Positions 53,897 to 64,000 of a stretch of 64,000 nucleotides of DNA are shown here, piece by piece. Both the position numbers and the translations under genes were made by a program. How positions within the stretch are numbered: position 1 is the stretch's first letter; each line of letters opens with the position of its first letter. Origin of the DNA: Hippasteria phrygiana (Eukaryota; Echinodermata; Asteroidea; Valvatida; Goniasteridae); contig JAZGUH010000322.1 in NCBI GenBank assembly GCA_037893225.1, positions 372,001 to 436,000 on the forward strand, read 5' to 3'. A model generated the notes under the pieces. It was not told the DNA's origin. It saw nothing but the letters and a program-made list of their open reading frames with translations, and made no database searches.

Positions 53897-54027
53897 CTTG
53901 TCCCAGGTAAGGTTGCCCACGTCCTGGTTGTGGGCAAACTCAAAGTAAGCTGTCCACTTCAGCCTATGCTGGGGGTCCTCCAAGAAGGGCTGGCTGAGAA
54001 GTTTGCTGGAGTTAGGCTCCGCCCCAT
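53897..54027 (-). CDS. SGSM3: SGSM3 exon, upstream of TBC domain
   Basis: Acceptor TTTTCCCAG, donor GTATGA. Encodes [13 protein letters not shown] then [16 protein letters not shown], equivalent to LEFTHNHDVGDLTWD of vertebrate SGSM3. Confidence 0.94.
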
Positions 54028-54335
54028 CTGGGAAAACAACAAATGAAATGGCAGTTTGGTGGTACCATTGAGACATGTACAGGACTCTAACCTGGAAGTA
54101 AATTGCTGCAAACTAAGTGGTGGGGTGGTTGAGCTGCCTGCGCTTGTAAGTACAAGGTTGCTGGTTCTAATCCTACAAAAGAACACAATATTTTTCTCTG
54201 TGTTTTCCCAGCATTTATGCATACAAAACTTTAAACAGGTCAGTGTTACAGTATTTGCTAGCACGCTATAAAATACTAACCCCAAATCCATTTATTTCTG
54301 AAAATTACAGCAAAAGCAAATCGTGTATACTACCT

Positions 54336-54623
54336 TTAACCCCTTGAGTACGGTATTTTACGGGAGACGTCGGGGTGCCGCGGCGGTTATGGCAGCCAAG
54401 CGAACCGCTACAATGTGTTTGTGCAGTCAAGCGTAACCTATACACAATAATCCAACAATGGATTGAAACTGCACAAACAGCGGCCAATGGTGTCATCCGG
54501 CCTGGTGGCACTGTTTAATCCAACAATGGATTGAAACTGCACAAACGGCGAACAATTGCGTCATCCGGCCTGGTGGCACTGTTGTTTTGCGCATATTTGC
54601 GGCATCCGTACGCAAGGGGTTAA
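54336..54623. mobile_element. TTAA-flanked MITE with internal duplication
   Basis: TTAACCCCTTGAGTACGG at the left, CCGTACGCAAGGGGTTAA at the right; opposite in orientation to 17424-17641. AATCCAACAATGGATTGAAA occurs twice, an internal duplication of about 75 bp. Confidence 0.8.
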
Positions 54624-54964
54624 AAAGCACAAAAAATATTGTATATTGCTTGTGACTGGTATTTAGCTGTTGTTTGCTTAACGTAACAATCACACGGAGT
54701 TTGGGCTGGTCTGATTTTAGTAAGCAAGGTTTCTGTGCTTAAGCAGCTGAATCAAATTGTCCCCTGATCTGGGTAAGTAGTTTATCATTTTAAAGAGAAG
54801 TTTGTTGGCTGCATAATGATACAAATTTGTTGACATCACTTTGATTCATTGGTGTGATATATTTGGGGTATACTTATTTTTAGTCCACTGTATATAACAT
54901 TCTGCTTTTTAATTGTGCAGTTGTCATACATAGTACAAGCAAGGTTCCCAGATATTAAATAATG

Positions 54965-55282
54965 TCAGTGGAGTGATGTGGTCTCGTGGTCTAGTGTAAG
55001 GGACTCAAGATCTTGGTGATACTACAGATTGTGGTTTTGAGTCCAGCCAGGAAGGTCATGGTGTTTGTGTCCTTGAGCAAGACACTTTGTCACAAGTTGC
55101 TTCTCTCCACCCAGGTGAGGGCAGTGATGGTTATGTGTTTGTGCACTTTACTTTCAGCCAGGGCTGAGGTTTCAGAAATGATTAATAGGCCTGATGAGCA
55201 GGGGTAATAATATAGTGCCTTGAGCACCGTGATCATGGTGAATACGTGCCCTTTACAAATCTACATTATTATTATTATTATT
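54965..55282 (+). repeat. tRNA-derived SINE with V-SINE-like centre
   Basis: tRNA-like head GATGTGGTCTCGTGGTCTAG, central TCCTTGAGCAAGACACTT box known from deuterostome SINEs, GCCTTGAGCACCGTGATCA tail and a terminal (ATT)n. Confidence 0.75.
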
Positions 55283-55284
55283 AA

Positions 55285-55507
55285 CCTTAACCCACCTCAA
55301 TCCTCCGAAATCATCCTTGCAATTTTTGAGGATTTTGGAGGATTGAGGATGAATGGTGTTTAAAGCACAGGAGGATTTTGGAGGAATGAGGGTGCATGGT
55401 GTTTGAGAAACAAGAGGATTGAGGGTGAATAATGATTGAAGCACCGGAGGATTTCGGAGGATTGAGGATGGTTCCTAGCAAAAAGGGTCTGGGGGTTAGG
55501 GTTAATG
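55285..55507. repeat. GGAGGATT repeat element, second copy
   Basis: TTAACCCACCTCAATCCTCC at the left and GGTTCCTAGCAAAAAGGGTC with GGGGGTTAGGGTTAA at the right, as in 51926-52173. No clear flanking duplication here. Confidence 0.7.
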
Positions 55508-55594
55508 TGTACATCTTTTAGCTGATGAACCTTAGAAAATCTATTAAAAAGAAAAACCGAACATTGCAGATTTGTCTTTTATGCCTACATGTAC

Positions 55595-55661
55595 CTTCTT
55601 CGTCCACTCTAAACCCAAACTCGTCATATCTGAAATCCATCTGGGCCCCAGAGTCCTCAGT
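55595..55661 (-). CDS. SGSM3: SGSM3 exon, N-terminal region
   Basis: 67-bp exon, acceptor GCTTTCCAG, donor GTACAT. Encodes Q-M-D-F-R-Y-D-E-F-G-F-R-V-D-E-E, matching the conserved YDEFGFRV motif near the SGSM3 N terminus. Confidence 0.93.
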
Positions 55662-56415
55662 CTGGAAAGCAAACAATGAATAACAAATATTCCATCAGAT
55701 TAGAACATCCCTAAAAAAATTTTTTTTTATTTTTAACATGCAAACAATTTTAACTGCCTGAAGTTTATCGTCCAGACACTGAGCAGCCTGTGTTCATTCA
55801 ACATGCAAATTAGGACAAATTCTTTTTACCATCCACGAAAACATAAAAACAATACTGCATGTACTGTCGTGTAAGCTTATTTAAAAGTGAGATGGTGAAA
55901 TGCATGATTGTGCTGTTGTGCCTGTATTTAAAGACAATGATTGTAAAAAAAAACTTGTTCATTTTGTGCGGGAAAAGGTGAGATTTTGAAAATTCCTTTA
56001 AAAAACACCCAAAAAAACGTTACCCGACTTTTAGGGTCGGTCACAGAGGAAAACAACTAATTATTTTGGCCTTTATTCAAATGTACTTTAACTGGCAACT
56101 GCTGCCAAAGGCTTGGCACTAATTCCCTGCTCTACATAACATGATTTGTCAAACTACCTGGAAACATAAAGAGCAGCTTTGTTTTGGAAGCAAGCCCAGT
56201 AGTTTGATGAGATTTTGCAACGAGCAATAACTTGTGGGGAAAGAGTCAACAATTACATGTATTTTGCTGTTGAAAATGTTGACTTACAAATGTAGGTTTA
56301 ATCCTCGCCCTGCTAAATCCAACAAAATTCAACATTAACCCTAACCCTGCCAGACGCAGCACAGTGCATCTGTGGTGACAGCTTCACTTTGCTGCACTCT
56401 GCACACAAGTCAATA

Positions 56416-57089
56416 GCCCTGTCCGCACTGGACTTATTTTGGTAAAACTTACCGAGACGATGGGAACTTTTCCCATTTTAAGTCCAGTGCGGACAGCCTA
56501 GGACGTTTTCCTCTCAGTTACTTTTCCTGAGTCCAGCGGTTACTTCTACCGGCCAACTGCTGCCCAGGAAAACTGACCAGGTAACTTTTCCCGAGACGAT
56601 AAGTCCAGTGCGGACAGTGCGTTGCGGTAAAAGCGGCTCAGGAAAGCGTACATCCGGCCCGAGCGCAAGGTCATGCTTCACAGGGAAACCACGCATGCAC
56701 TTTGCATTGTTTTACCGCGGTGCGGTGCACGTGGCAAGTTTCCAAATTCCAGTGCGTTGTTTCTCTTTTGGTCGCAATCATGGTAGATTTTATTATTGAT
56801 AAAGTCGGAAGTTTGATTGGTGCTAAAGACGTAGGCCTGCGTGTACACATCGGCCGGAAAAATGAAAAGGCAGGCGTGATTTGGGTCAATCGCGTCAACT
56901 GTAGAAAGGTCACGCAAAGTGCCCTCATGAGTCGTTATATTGACAGCTCGGTTACTTCTCCCACGGTCTCGGTAACATTTTCCCGTGTCGAAAGTCCAGG
57001 TGCGGACAGTGGTCACATTTGACCATTTTTCATTTTACCATCGTCTCGGTAAAACCTTCCAAAAAAGAAGTCCAGTGCGGACACGGCTC
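56416..57089. mobile_element. 674-bp TA-flanked non-autonomous DNA transposon
   Basis: GCCCTGTCCGCACTGGACTT at the left, AGTCCAGTGCGGACACGGCTC at the right, with TA on both sides. A second related copy, internally inverted, lies at 61202-61877. Inner sub-terminal repeats of GAGACGAT and TCCAGTGCGGACAG. Confidence 0.8.
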
Positions 57090-57851
57090 TAGTGACAAAG
57101 TATGCAATCTGATGCGTCTGGCAGGGTTTCTAGCCAAAATACCCTGGAGGGTTAGGGTTAATCAACAATGATGAAAAGGTGTTGTAATTTGTTGCATTTA
57201 GCAGTCAACACAAACTACATGGTGTGCTGGATATTGTTGTATTCGGCAGGGTAGCAGCTAAATATACAATGTACCTGTTGGATTTTGTTTAGCAGGGTGG
57301 AAGCAGACTTCTAGTACAATTTTAGTTGAATTTTACTGGATTTGGCAGGGCTCGTACAAACAAATACTGGTATTTTGTTGGATTCAGTAGGGTAGCTGCA
57401 AAATGCCAAGGCTGGTGTGTACATGTAGGTGTACACTGCAGAATCAAACAAAATTTGCTGTTGGATTTTGTTGTATGTAAATGTAGCAGGCTTCTCGTTT
57501 CAGTTTTGCTGGAAATAGTTGGATTTAGCAGGGCCATATGCAAAATACTGAAGGGCTTCAGGGTTAAGGCAGAAATATTTGCTTGTTTGCATTTGTAGGC
57601 CCTGGGACCGATTTCACAAAACTAATCATCTTCACTGTCCATGGCTTGCACAATCACCGTAGTGATACATATATGGTAAACCTCACTCATTACCTAGCAT
57701 ATACTACTGGTGCTCTTCTTATGATACATCTTAGCACTTTGTGGAATCAGGCCTTGATACTTGATGATAACAAAACGGTCTCCTATGATGTGCAAACTGA
57801 ATTATCGACAGTCCACTGATAATTAAAAATTTGCACTATAAAATCAATTAA

Positions 57852-58480
57852 GGAGGTCTGGTTCTGTCCCGCCTGGACTATGCCAATTCCCCTTTGTTTG
57901 GAGCGCACGAAGTAGACCTCAAGCGACTACAGCGCCTGCAAAATAAGGCTGCCCGGCTGGTCTTCGCATGTGGACGAGACCTGCCTTCTGCCGGCCTGCT
58001 GGCAGAGCTGCATTGGCTCCCGGTTAAAGATAGGATTTCATTCAAACTGCTCACTTTGGTATATACAATTCTTCACGCTCAAGCCCCGTCATATCTGATT
58101 AATATAATACATTTACACAACACCAACGTTCCCGATGCTCACAGGCACCGACTCCGCTTATCTTCTGATAAGACTAGGCTTTCCGTTCCAAGATCCAGAA
58201 GGAAGGGCGGAGATAACTCCTTTTCTGTGGCTTCCCCCCGCCTGTGGAATGAGCTACCGGTCTAATTGAGAGAGGCGGAGTCGGTGACTGTTTTTAAACG
58301 TCTCCTTAAGACATACCTTTTTCCCGATCAATGATAATTTTTGTCTTCCCAGTCTGGTTCTTGTCTGGTGTCATATTTGTTTCAATTTTCATTGAATAGA
58401 TGTCTTTGTAAGGATCTCTGTTTTTTGTATAGCGCCTAATAAATGCTCTTTATTATTATTATTATTATTATTATTATTGG
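57852..58480 (+). pseudogene. 5'-truncated CR1-like LINE, end of reverse-transcriptase ORF
   Basis: Frame open from about 57852 with L-S-R-L-D-Y-A-N-S, L-Q-R-L-Q-N-K-A-A-R-L-V-F, L-H-W-L-P-V-K-D-R-I-S-F-K and S-P-R-L-W-N-E-L-P-V, the C-terminal end of a CR1/L2-type ORF2. A TAA at 58263-58265 interrupts where related elements continue, then (ATT)n closes the copy near 58480. Dead on arrival, no catalytic core. Confidence 0.88.
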
Positions 58481-58639
58481 AATGCTAATTAATTTGGTAA
58501 TGCTGGAAAATTAGCAATTCAATTAAAAAATTAATTTTTCGGGGTGTCACGACCATTGGCATAGAAATGCCAAGGGAACTACACTGTAGTTGACAAACTT
58601 GTCTTTAATTTTACTAAAGAGAACAAAACAGCATCTCAC

Positions 58640-58794
58640 CTGTGCCAAGGTGGCCAGGATGTCCTGCGGCCACATGGACGGACACAGGGCTGAGAAGGGA
58701 CCCCCAGGGGTAGGGGTGAATCCCCCAGACCCCCGTCGCTGCCGACTTAAACGTGAACACATCTCATCATCTTCGTCTTCCGAAAGGGTCTCAG
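58640..58794 (-). CDS. SGSM3: SGSM3 exon, N-terminal region (first exon identified)
   Basis: Acceptor TGTTGTTGCAG, donor GTGAGA. Encodes [10 protein letters not shown], a Gly/Pro-rich stretch, then [17 protein letters not shown], matching GPFSALTPSxWPQxILA near residue 12 of vertebrate SGSM3. It starts two bases into a codon, so at least one more coding exon lies upstream; the N terminus here is longer than in vertebrates. Confidence 0.93.
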
Positions 58795-59383
58795 CTGCAA
58801 CAACAAAAAATATGTTAATGTTTGTAAATAACACGAATGAGAATATATATTCTTTTTCCTGTGTAACCAGTTTCCCATGAATCTAATTTTCCTATAGCCT
58901 GTTTTGGTCCTCCGCTGACTAGAAATGAACTTCCATTACACAGGCATGTTCCATCCATCTGAATCTGCCACTGATAATATTTGCAGGCCGATATATCTTT
59001 ACAAACACCGTCACCTTGAGCCATTCGCAGTGGCTTTACCACACTCAGTTGGAAGTTTGAAAAGTTGCTACAAAGAAAGCTTGGTCTCATAAAAGATAGT
59101 GGTTACGTGTAGTTACAGTACATGCACAAGTAGGATTGGCATATGTACATGTACAGTACATGTACATAATACAGCTCATCCGTGAAAAACAAAAATGGCA
59201 ACTTGAATGCTCGTACCTCGCACCGTAGCGTGAACCGAGCCTGCAGGTGTCTGCGAGGTACTGCTATCACAAAACCAATCAATAGTGACAAAGTTCAATA
59301 ACTCTACCAATAATTGATCTGAATTGACAATCAGTTCCGGAATTGTAAAGGTTCATTCCCTTGTTGATAAACAGACCAGGCTG

Positions 59384-59554
59384 TACACTGCCAACAATAA
59401 TTTCTTAATTTCTTAATATAAGAAAATATTTCTTATATAAAGAAAAATGTTCTTGTCTCACTCCCTAGAAAACTTTTCTTGGGAGTGAGACAAGAAAAGT
59501 TGTCTTGAAATAAGAAAATTTTCTCATTTTAAGAAAACCATTTTTGGCAGTGTA
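59384..59554. mobile_element. 171-bp foldback with TACACTGCCA ends
   Basis: TACACTGCCAACAATAATTT at the left, AAACCATTTTTGGCAGTGTA at the right. The centre TTCTTGTCTCACTCCC / GGGAGTGAGACAAGAA is a second inverted repeat, so most of the element can fold on itself. Confidence 0.75.
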
Positions 59555-59593
59555 TAGCACATAAAGTTTAAATGTAACCACAAGTTCTGAAGT

Positions 59594-60305
59594 AATTTTC
59601 AGAAATAAATGGATTTGGGGTTAGTATTTTATAGCGTGCTAGCAAACACTGACCTGTTTCAAGTTTTGTGTGCATAGATGCTGGGAAAACAGAAAGAAAA
59701 AAAATGTTCTACATGTAGTAGTCTTTGTGGAAGTGCCGTAGCATAGCGGTTTGGAGCATTTAATTCTCGGTCTGTGGGTAATTCTGCAGGTTGTGGGTTC
59801 GAGCCCAGTCCTGGGCTACAGCACTTCTACGCCTAATGTGGGTAGAGGCATTATTATTGCCTTGCAGTGGACTAGTTACCCATCCCGACCCTATTCATAC
59901 TGTGAAGAGATCAGATTATCTCGTCTTGTTTCAGTGTGAGGGGCTGGTTCTTCCACACTTTCCTCTGTAGCCCACACCTCGAGTGGCCTTGTAATGGGCG
60001 ATTTGCAAAAACAAACAAAAACAAAAGTCTGGTTCCCTGACCATACCTTAGACAAAACGGAACATTTTATAGACGTCAGGGAATTATCAGGCCGGGGAAC
60101 TAGACTATTTCCAACGATTGTCGGCCGACAATCATTGGAAAATGATATAAATTTCCACTTTTCTTGAAAACGACAGCATACCAGCTGCCATGATTTCACA
60201 GGATGCTTGAGACTGCTATTTACTTACAGTCTAGTAAGGTATTTCGTAATAATTCAGTAGTTTTGCTTTTTTATGTTTGCAAATGTTGTATACATGTACT
60301 ACCTT
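59594..60305 (+). repeat. Interspersed repeat R1 with nested SINE
   Basis: CAGAAATAAATGGATTTGGG start, TGTGTGCATAGATGCTGGGA, then after a SINE (59725-59990) GGTTCCCTGACCATACCTTA and CAGCTGCCATGATTTCACAG. Provides another undisturbed equivalent of the Polinton target site. Confidence 0.75.
59725..59990 (+). repeat. tRNA-derived SINE nested in R1
   Basis: GTGCCGTAGCATAGCGGTTT head, B-box-like GGGTTCGAGCCC, then CCTAATGTGGGTAGAGGCAT body. Different family from the 18.4-kb SINEs. Confidence 0.65.
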
Positions 60306-61201
60306 TAAACACAGGCATGGACCTTTTTATCAGCAGCACAGGCCAGATTAACAAAATTATATGAAGTAACATAAATATGCACACCTAAAACCTCTCTGAA
60401 CAAACTGCTACAACTGAAGGCATTTGAGACACCTGTTTCACAACAAACATATGCGTGAACTTTTACCCAAAGTGCAGGACAGATTAACAAACTGAAAATA
60501 GCAAAATTTAATCAACAAAATTCCCTTGTGGTCTAACAATAACATTAAATGAAGTTACATGAATTTGGATACATTCATGTGTACAGTGTACGAACGATCA
60601 AATTGTTGCAATCAACATGATCAAGGGCATTTGAAGCACCTGTTTTACAAGTGAGTTCTAATTATAAAATCCGAGTATAAACTCCATTTAACAACACGTT
60701 CTGGAAATACCCACTGATTAAATCCTTCATATTACTGTGTTCACCATAAAAGATACGACATTTGTATCATGTTCTATTTCTCCTTTAGCAATTTCTGAAA
60801 TATTTGCAGCCATGCATGTTAACATTTGCGAAACACTGTATAATGTAAATTGTGTATTATTTTTTAGCTAGAATGGTTTGTCAAATTTTTAACGTTTCTC
60901 ACCAAATTTATGACAATTAGGGAAAACTAATAAAGGCTTTCTCTAGACTGATGTATTTTGTACGAAGTTTAAAGTGACAATCCACTTTTACCATGGAATG
61001 TGCCTTTCTAATAGGTTAGTTATCTTACAAAGATGGAATACCGAGATAGTTAAGACATCTTCTGAGATACTATTTTCACAGAAAGATGTCATTCTGATTT
61101 ATTGTACACATTTTCACATTTCCCAGATAAATTATTAAGAAATGATAGAAAACTCAAATACGGAAGACCTCTTTCTGAGTTATGGAAGTGAAAAAGAAGT
61201 A

Positions 61202-61877
61202 AGCCGCATCCGCACTGGACTATATTTTTGGAAGGTTTTACCGAGACGATGGTAAATGAAAAATGGTCAAATGTGACCACTGTCCGCACTTGGATTTTCG
61301 ACACGGGAAAATTTTACCGAAACCGTGGTAGAAGTAACCGAGCTGTCAATATAACGACTCATGAGGGCGCTTTGCATGATCTTTCTACATTGATGCGATT
61401 TACCCAAATCACGCGTGCCTTTTAATTTTTCCAGCTGATGTGTACACGCAGGCCTATGTCTTTACCACCAATCAAACTTCCGACTGTATCAATAATAAAA
61501 TGATTGCGACCAAAAGAGGAACAACGCACTGGAATTTGGAAACTTGCCACGTGCACCGCACCGCGGTGAAACAATGCAAAGCGCATGCGTAGTGTCCCTG
61601 TGTAGCATGACTTCGTGCTTGGGCTGGATGTACGCTTTCTAGAGCCGCTTTTACCGACTCGCAAAGTCCGCACTGGACTTATCGTTTTGGGAAAAGTTAC
61701 CTAGTCAGTTTTCCTGGGCAGCAGTTGCCCAGTCATGCCAGTAGAAGTAACCGCTGGACTCAGGAAAAGTAACTGAGAGGAAAACGTCCTAGGCTGTCCG
61801 CACTGGACTTAAAATGGGAAAAGTAACCATCGTCTCGGTCAGTTTTACCAAAAAAAGTCCAGTGCGAAAAGGGGCTT
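61202..61877. mobile_element. TA-flanked non-autonomous DNA transposon, second copy
   Basis: GTCCGCACTGGAC-type ends (left CCGCATCCGCACTGGAC, right GTCCAGTGCGAAAAGG). The interior (GCCACGTGCACCGCACCGCGG) is the reverse complement of 56416-57089. Confidence 0.75.
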
Positions 61878-62680
61878 TTGATATGCGAGTTTTCCCATCA
61901 TTCCATAATTTTTCTCAGAAACATGGAAATATGGATGGTCACTTTAAGCTTCAGAAGGATATGAGCTTTAAGTCATTCCAGGATAATTTATCTCGGAAAT
62001 GTGGGAATATGGATAGTCACTTTAAGCGTCCATTATGTAGAGTTTCCAGACTACATGTATGCAATTTTCACAGAAGCTGGCCAGGCATGAATAATGCATG
62101 AAGTGTATCCACCTCACTGCCCCAGGCCACGTTGGTACATGTAAATGTGAGAAACCGGCTATTAACATTCTACAAACGCAAAGGTGAGCAAGGGTTTGCG
62201 ATCAATTCGGTGTCAATAAAGCCAGAAGTTGCCACGTTGCTACACGTAACTGAATTTAGAGTGGACTACGAAATTCCCAGTTGAAACTCATCGGTCTAAA
62301 CCATTGTACAAAAGGTCGAATGCATATATTCCACTTTGAATCAACACCCAAAAATCCACAAACTCGTAATGTTCTGTTGTTGCAATATTTTTTTCCCAGA
62401 GCTGTAAAACAGCACATTTCCAGCAAGGACTGCTATTGTTTGTCAAGTATCCTTGGACCAGTAAATCCACACAATGTGCTACAAGTCATCAGAGATCATT
62501 CTACATACGTGTACATGTGTACCTCCGTGACTTTTTTGCAAGGGTTTTACCAGCCGACTTTTTGGTTTAACTGGCTATATATATTACGACAATGAGCAAT
62601 AACTCTGTGTGCACTGCTTGTGGCACTGCCTGGGGGTGTGGGTAGGGATCTTTTGAAAATCTTCCACATGTACATGTACA

Positions 62681-63120
62681 CGCTTCATTCTATAAATTTG
62701 GGGTCCAAAAATGTGACATTTTCGGTGTCCCTGTTACATAGTGACATGTACATTTATACATAAGATTTTGCAATTCAGGACACATTTTAACTCTCCTACT
62801 ATGCAAAAAACCTAAGCCCTTCCTCTCCAACAGCTTGTGTGTTTTAACCCGTCACTGGATAGGTTTTGAGAGGTATAGAGTAGTTGGCTTAATTTTGGCA
62901 CCGAGAGAAGGAGGGTTAATGCCTTCTATCTCCAAGAGTGATTATGTAAAGCAAAGTACATGTACAAAATAAGGTAAAGTGAATTTTATTGATACATATG
63001 TACAAATGTACATTGTACATGTACTTGATAGGAAATTACACAGATATCAGGTGTACAAATGTAATAGGGACACCAAAAAAAGTCAGAATTTTGGATCCCA
63101 AATTTATGGAATGATGGCCC
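62681..63120. mobile_element. GGGTCATTCC-family element, interrupted copy
   Basis: CTTCATTCTATAAATTTGGG at the left, CCCAAATTTATGGAATGATGG at the right. About 130 bp of unrelated sequence (62790-62915) seems to split the usual interior. Confidence 0.65.
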
Positions 63121-64000
63121 ACATGCATGTGGTTGTTGCAAATATGTAAATGTGCATGTCACTGGACATTTCAACACATCAACATGCCACACTTTAATTA
63201 AGCAAGAATAGACATGTGCACAAGAAAAAAGTGAAGTTATATTATCTTAACCCTAACCCCCTAGGGCGTGTGGAAATTCGTATTGATATTGATGGATTCA
63301 GCAGTGTTAGGGTTAAGTTATTATTGTATATTTTGTGAAGTTGGCCACTTCTGCACATAAATTTATTTATTTAGAAAAAAACCCATCTTTTTGGGGCACT
63401 CAAATTAAAAAAAGAAAAACCATCAAGACAAGACTTGTACATATGTACATGTAGGTTAATAAAAACTATTTATCTTAAAGAAGAATTAATAAATAAACAA
63501 GAGTGACTAAACTGCACTGAAATAAAAAGGTGGTACTAATTAAAAGCAATACATTTGCACATGAAGGAAATTAAAAATACAATTTCCCCCAGCCTCCCCA
63601 AATTATACACTGCCTGCCAGTGACTCAACAGAAAACAAGGTACATGTAATCTATAGCAAAATGAACCTAGACAAATAAATCAATCGTATTCATTATCTCA
63701 ATTCTTGTGTCAATTCAACTGGTTAGAAAAATGTTCTAATATTTCAAAAACATTCCTACACTAATAGTACATACATGTATTGCTCACTGAGCCTCTTGCT
63801 GGTATGTCATGTGTATTTTGTTACATTTAATTTGCACAAACAGTTTTAAGGGTTTGCATAATTTTGATTGTGGCTTGAAATAGAAATGTTTTCAGAATTA
63901 CAAACATAATAAGTGATGTAATTGCGCTTTTGATTTTGCAAAGTACATACATGTATTCACTTTGGTGTACAGGAACCTTACTATGCAAATTACCAAAGGA

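Larger units (their letters stand above)
54028..55594. other. SGSM3 intron with R1, MITE and SINE
   Basis: Holds R1 in minus orientation (about 54176-54335), a TTAA element (54336-54623), a V-SINE-like copy (54965-55282) and a second GGAGGATT element (55285-55507). No exon. Confidence 0.6.
55662..58639. other. SGSM3 intron with MITE, short repeats and LINE fragment
   Basis: Holds a TA-flanked element (56416-57089), a cluster of GTTGGATTTAGCAGGGT-type short repeats (about 57120-57560) and a truncated LINE (57852-58480). Confidence 0.6.
2868..58794 (-). other. SGSM3: SGSM3-type gene locus (TBC-SH3-RUN protein), 20 coding exons, 5' end missing
   Basis: Minus-strand gene of 20 recognisable coding exons, each with AG acceptor and GT donor and mutually compatible phases; together 2327 nt, i.e. 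2 nt of a split codon plus 775 codons including TGA. Vertebrate SGSM3 is about 750 residues, so this is nearly the full protein. Family knowledge: SGSM3 is a cytoplasmic RabGAP-like protein that binds small GTPases of the Rap/Rab groups. Domains in order: TBC (exons from 47721 down to about 26933), a linker, SH3 (8357 to 6992), RUN (6992 to 2868). The TBC arginine finger lies at the junction of exons 30514-30570 and 30102-30236, and the glutamine finger (Y-C-Q) is in the latter. The exon with the start codon was not identified; it may be above 58.8 kb or outside the window. One intron holds a 16-kb Polinton in antisense orientation. Assignment from recalled family sequence; no search was run. 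Confidence 0.93.
58795..64000. other. Upstream SGSM3 intron/5' region with repeats
   Basis: No exon could be assigned. Contains a small foldback (59384-59554), R1 (59594-60305), a tRNA-like SINE (59725-59990), a TA-flanked element (61202-61877) and a GGGTCATTCC-family element (62681-63120). The TTAACCCTAACCCC short-repeat motif lies near 63247. Confidence 0.55.

Noticed and set aside
58815..59090. 91-codon minus-strand frame just upstream of the first SGSM3 exon identified
   Set aside because: Considered as the missing SGSM3 N terminus, but it does not resemble SGSM3 and has no donor matching the phase needed at 58794 that I could confirm.

Overview
ORGANISM AND SETTING. This is nuclear DNA of an animal. 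It is intron-rich and AT-rich, dense in short inverted-repeat elements, tRNA- and 5S-derived SINE sequence and microsatellites. A marine invertebrate deuterostome (for example an echinoderm) would fit the SINE types and the frequent ACATGTACATGTA-like strings, but that is inference; nothing here fixes the species. Two things carry coding information: one long host gene on the minus strand and one complete virus-like transposon on the plus strand inside it. HOST GENE. Twenty minus-strand coding exons between 58794 and 2868 form an SGSM3-type protein (small G protein signalling modulator 3; TBC RabGAP, then SH3, then RUN). The exons have matching GT/AG borders and phases and together encode about 774 residues plus a stop, with the first coding exon(s) not found. 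The arginine finger (I-x-x-D-x-x-R, split across an exon junction) and glutamine finger (Y-C-Q) of the TBC domain are both present. The stop codon is at 2868-2870. MOBILE ELEMENT. The intron between the SGSM3 exons 47584-47721 and 30514-30570 holds a 16,075-bp Polinton (Maverick) at 31220-47294. It has 228-bp terminal inverted repeats differing at one position, ends in AGTAGT...ACTACT, and is flanked by a 5-bp duplication (CCTGG). It sits inside an older interspersed repeat (called R1 here) that has at least four other copies in the window. All its larger ORFs are open. In order: protein-primed family B DNA polymerase with zinc/HNH-type insertions (+); three tandem paralogues of a probable minor structural protein (-); a 577-residue conserved Polinton protein with a C-terminal membrane anchor (+); retroviral-type integrase (-); a small membrane protein (+); double-jelly-roll major capsid protein (+); FtsK/HerA-type packaging ATPase (+); an 11-bp x 24 tandem array; a conserved 231-residue protein overlapping out of frame with a 141-residue membrane protein (+); a 77-residue membrane protein (+); a 535-residue coiled-coil/membrane protein (+); and a 213-residue coiled-coil/membrane protein whose 3' end carries an A8 run and an open -1 frame (+). 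I could not find the adenain-like cysteine protease usual in Polintons. HOW THE PARTS WORK TOGETHER. Polymerase and TIRs would support protein-primed replication, integrase would insert the linear DNA, and major capsid protein, minor structural proteins, ATPase and membrane proteins would form and fill a particle. Starts are preceded by very short A/T-rich leaders, two 40-41-bp divergent spacers act as probable bidirectional promoters, and two late genes share an identical 17-nt TATA-like motif 6 nt before ATG. The remaining host introns hold repeats, chiefly inverted-repeat elements of several families, a 283-bp CRE-rich satellite, a 20-bp minisatellite and one truncated CR1-like LINE.
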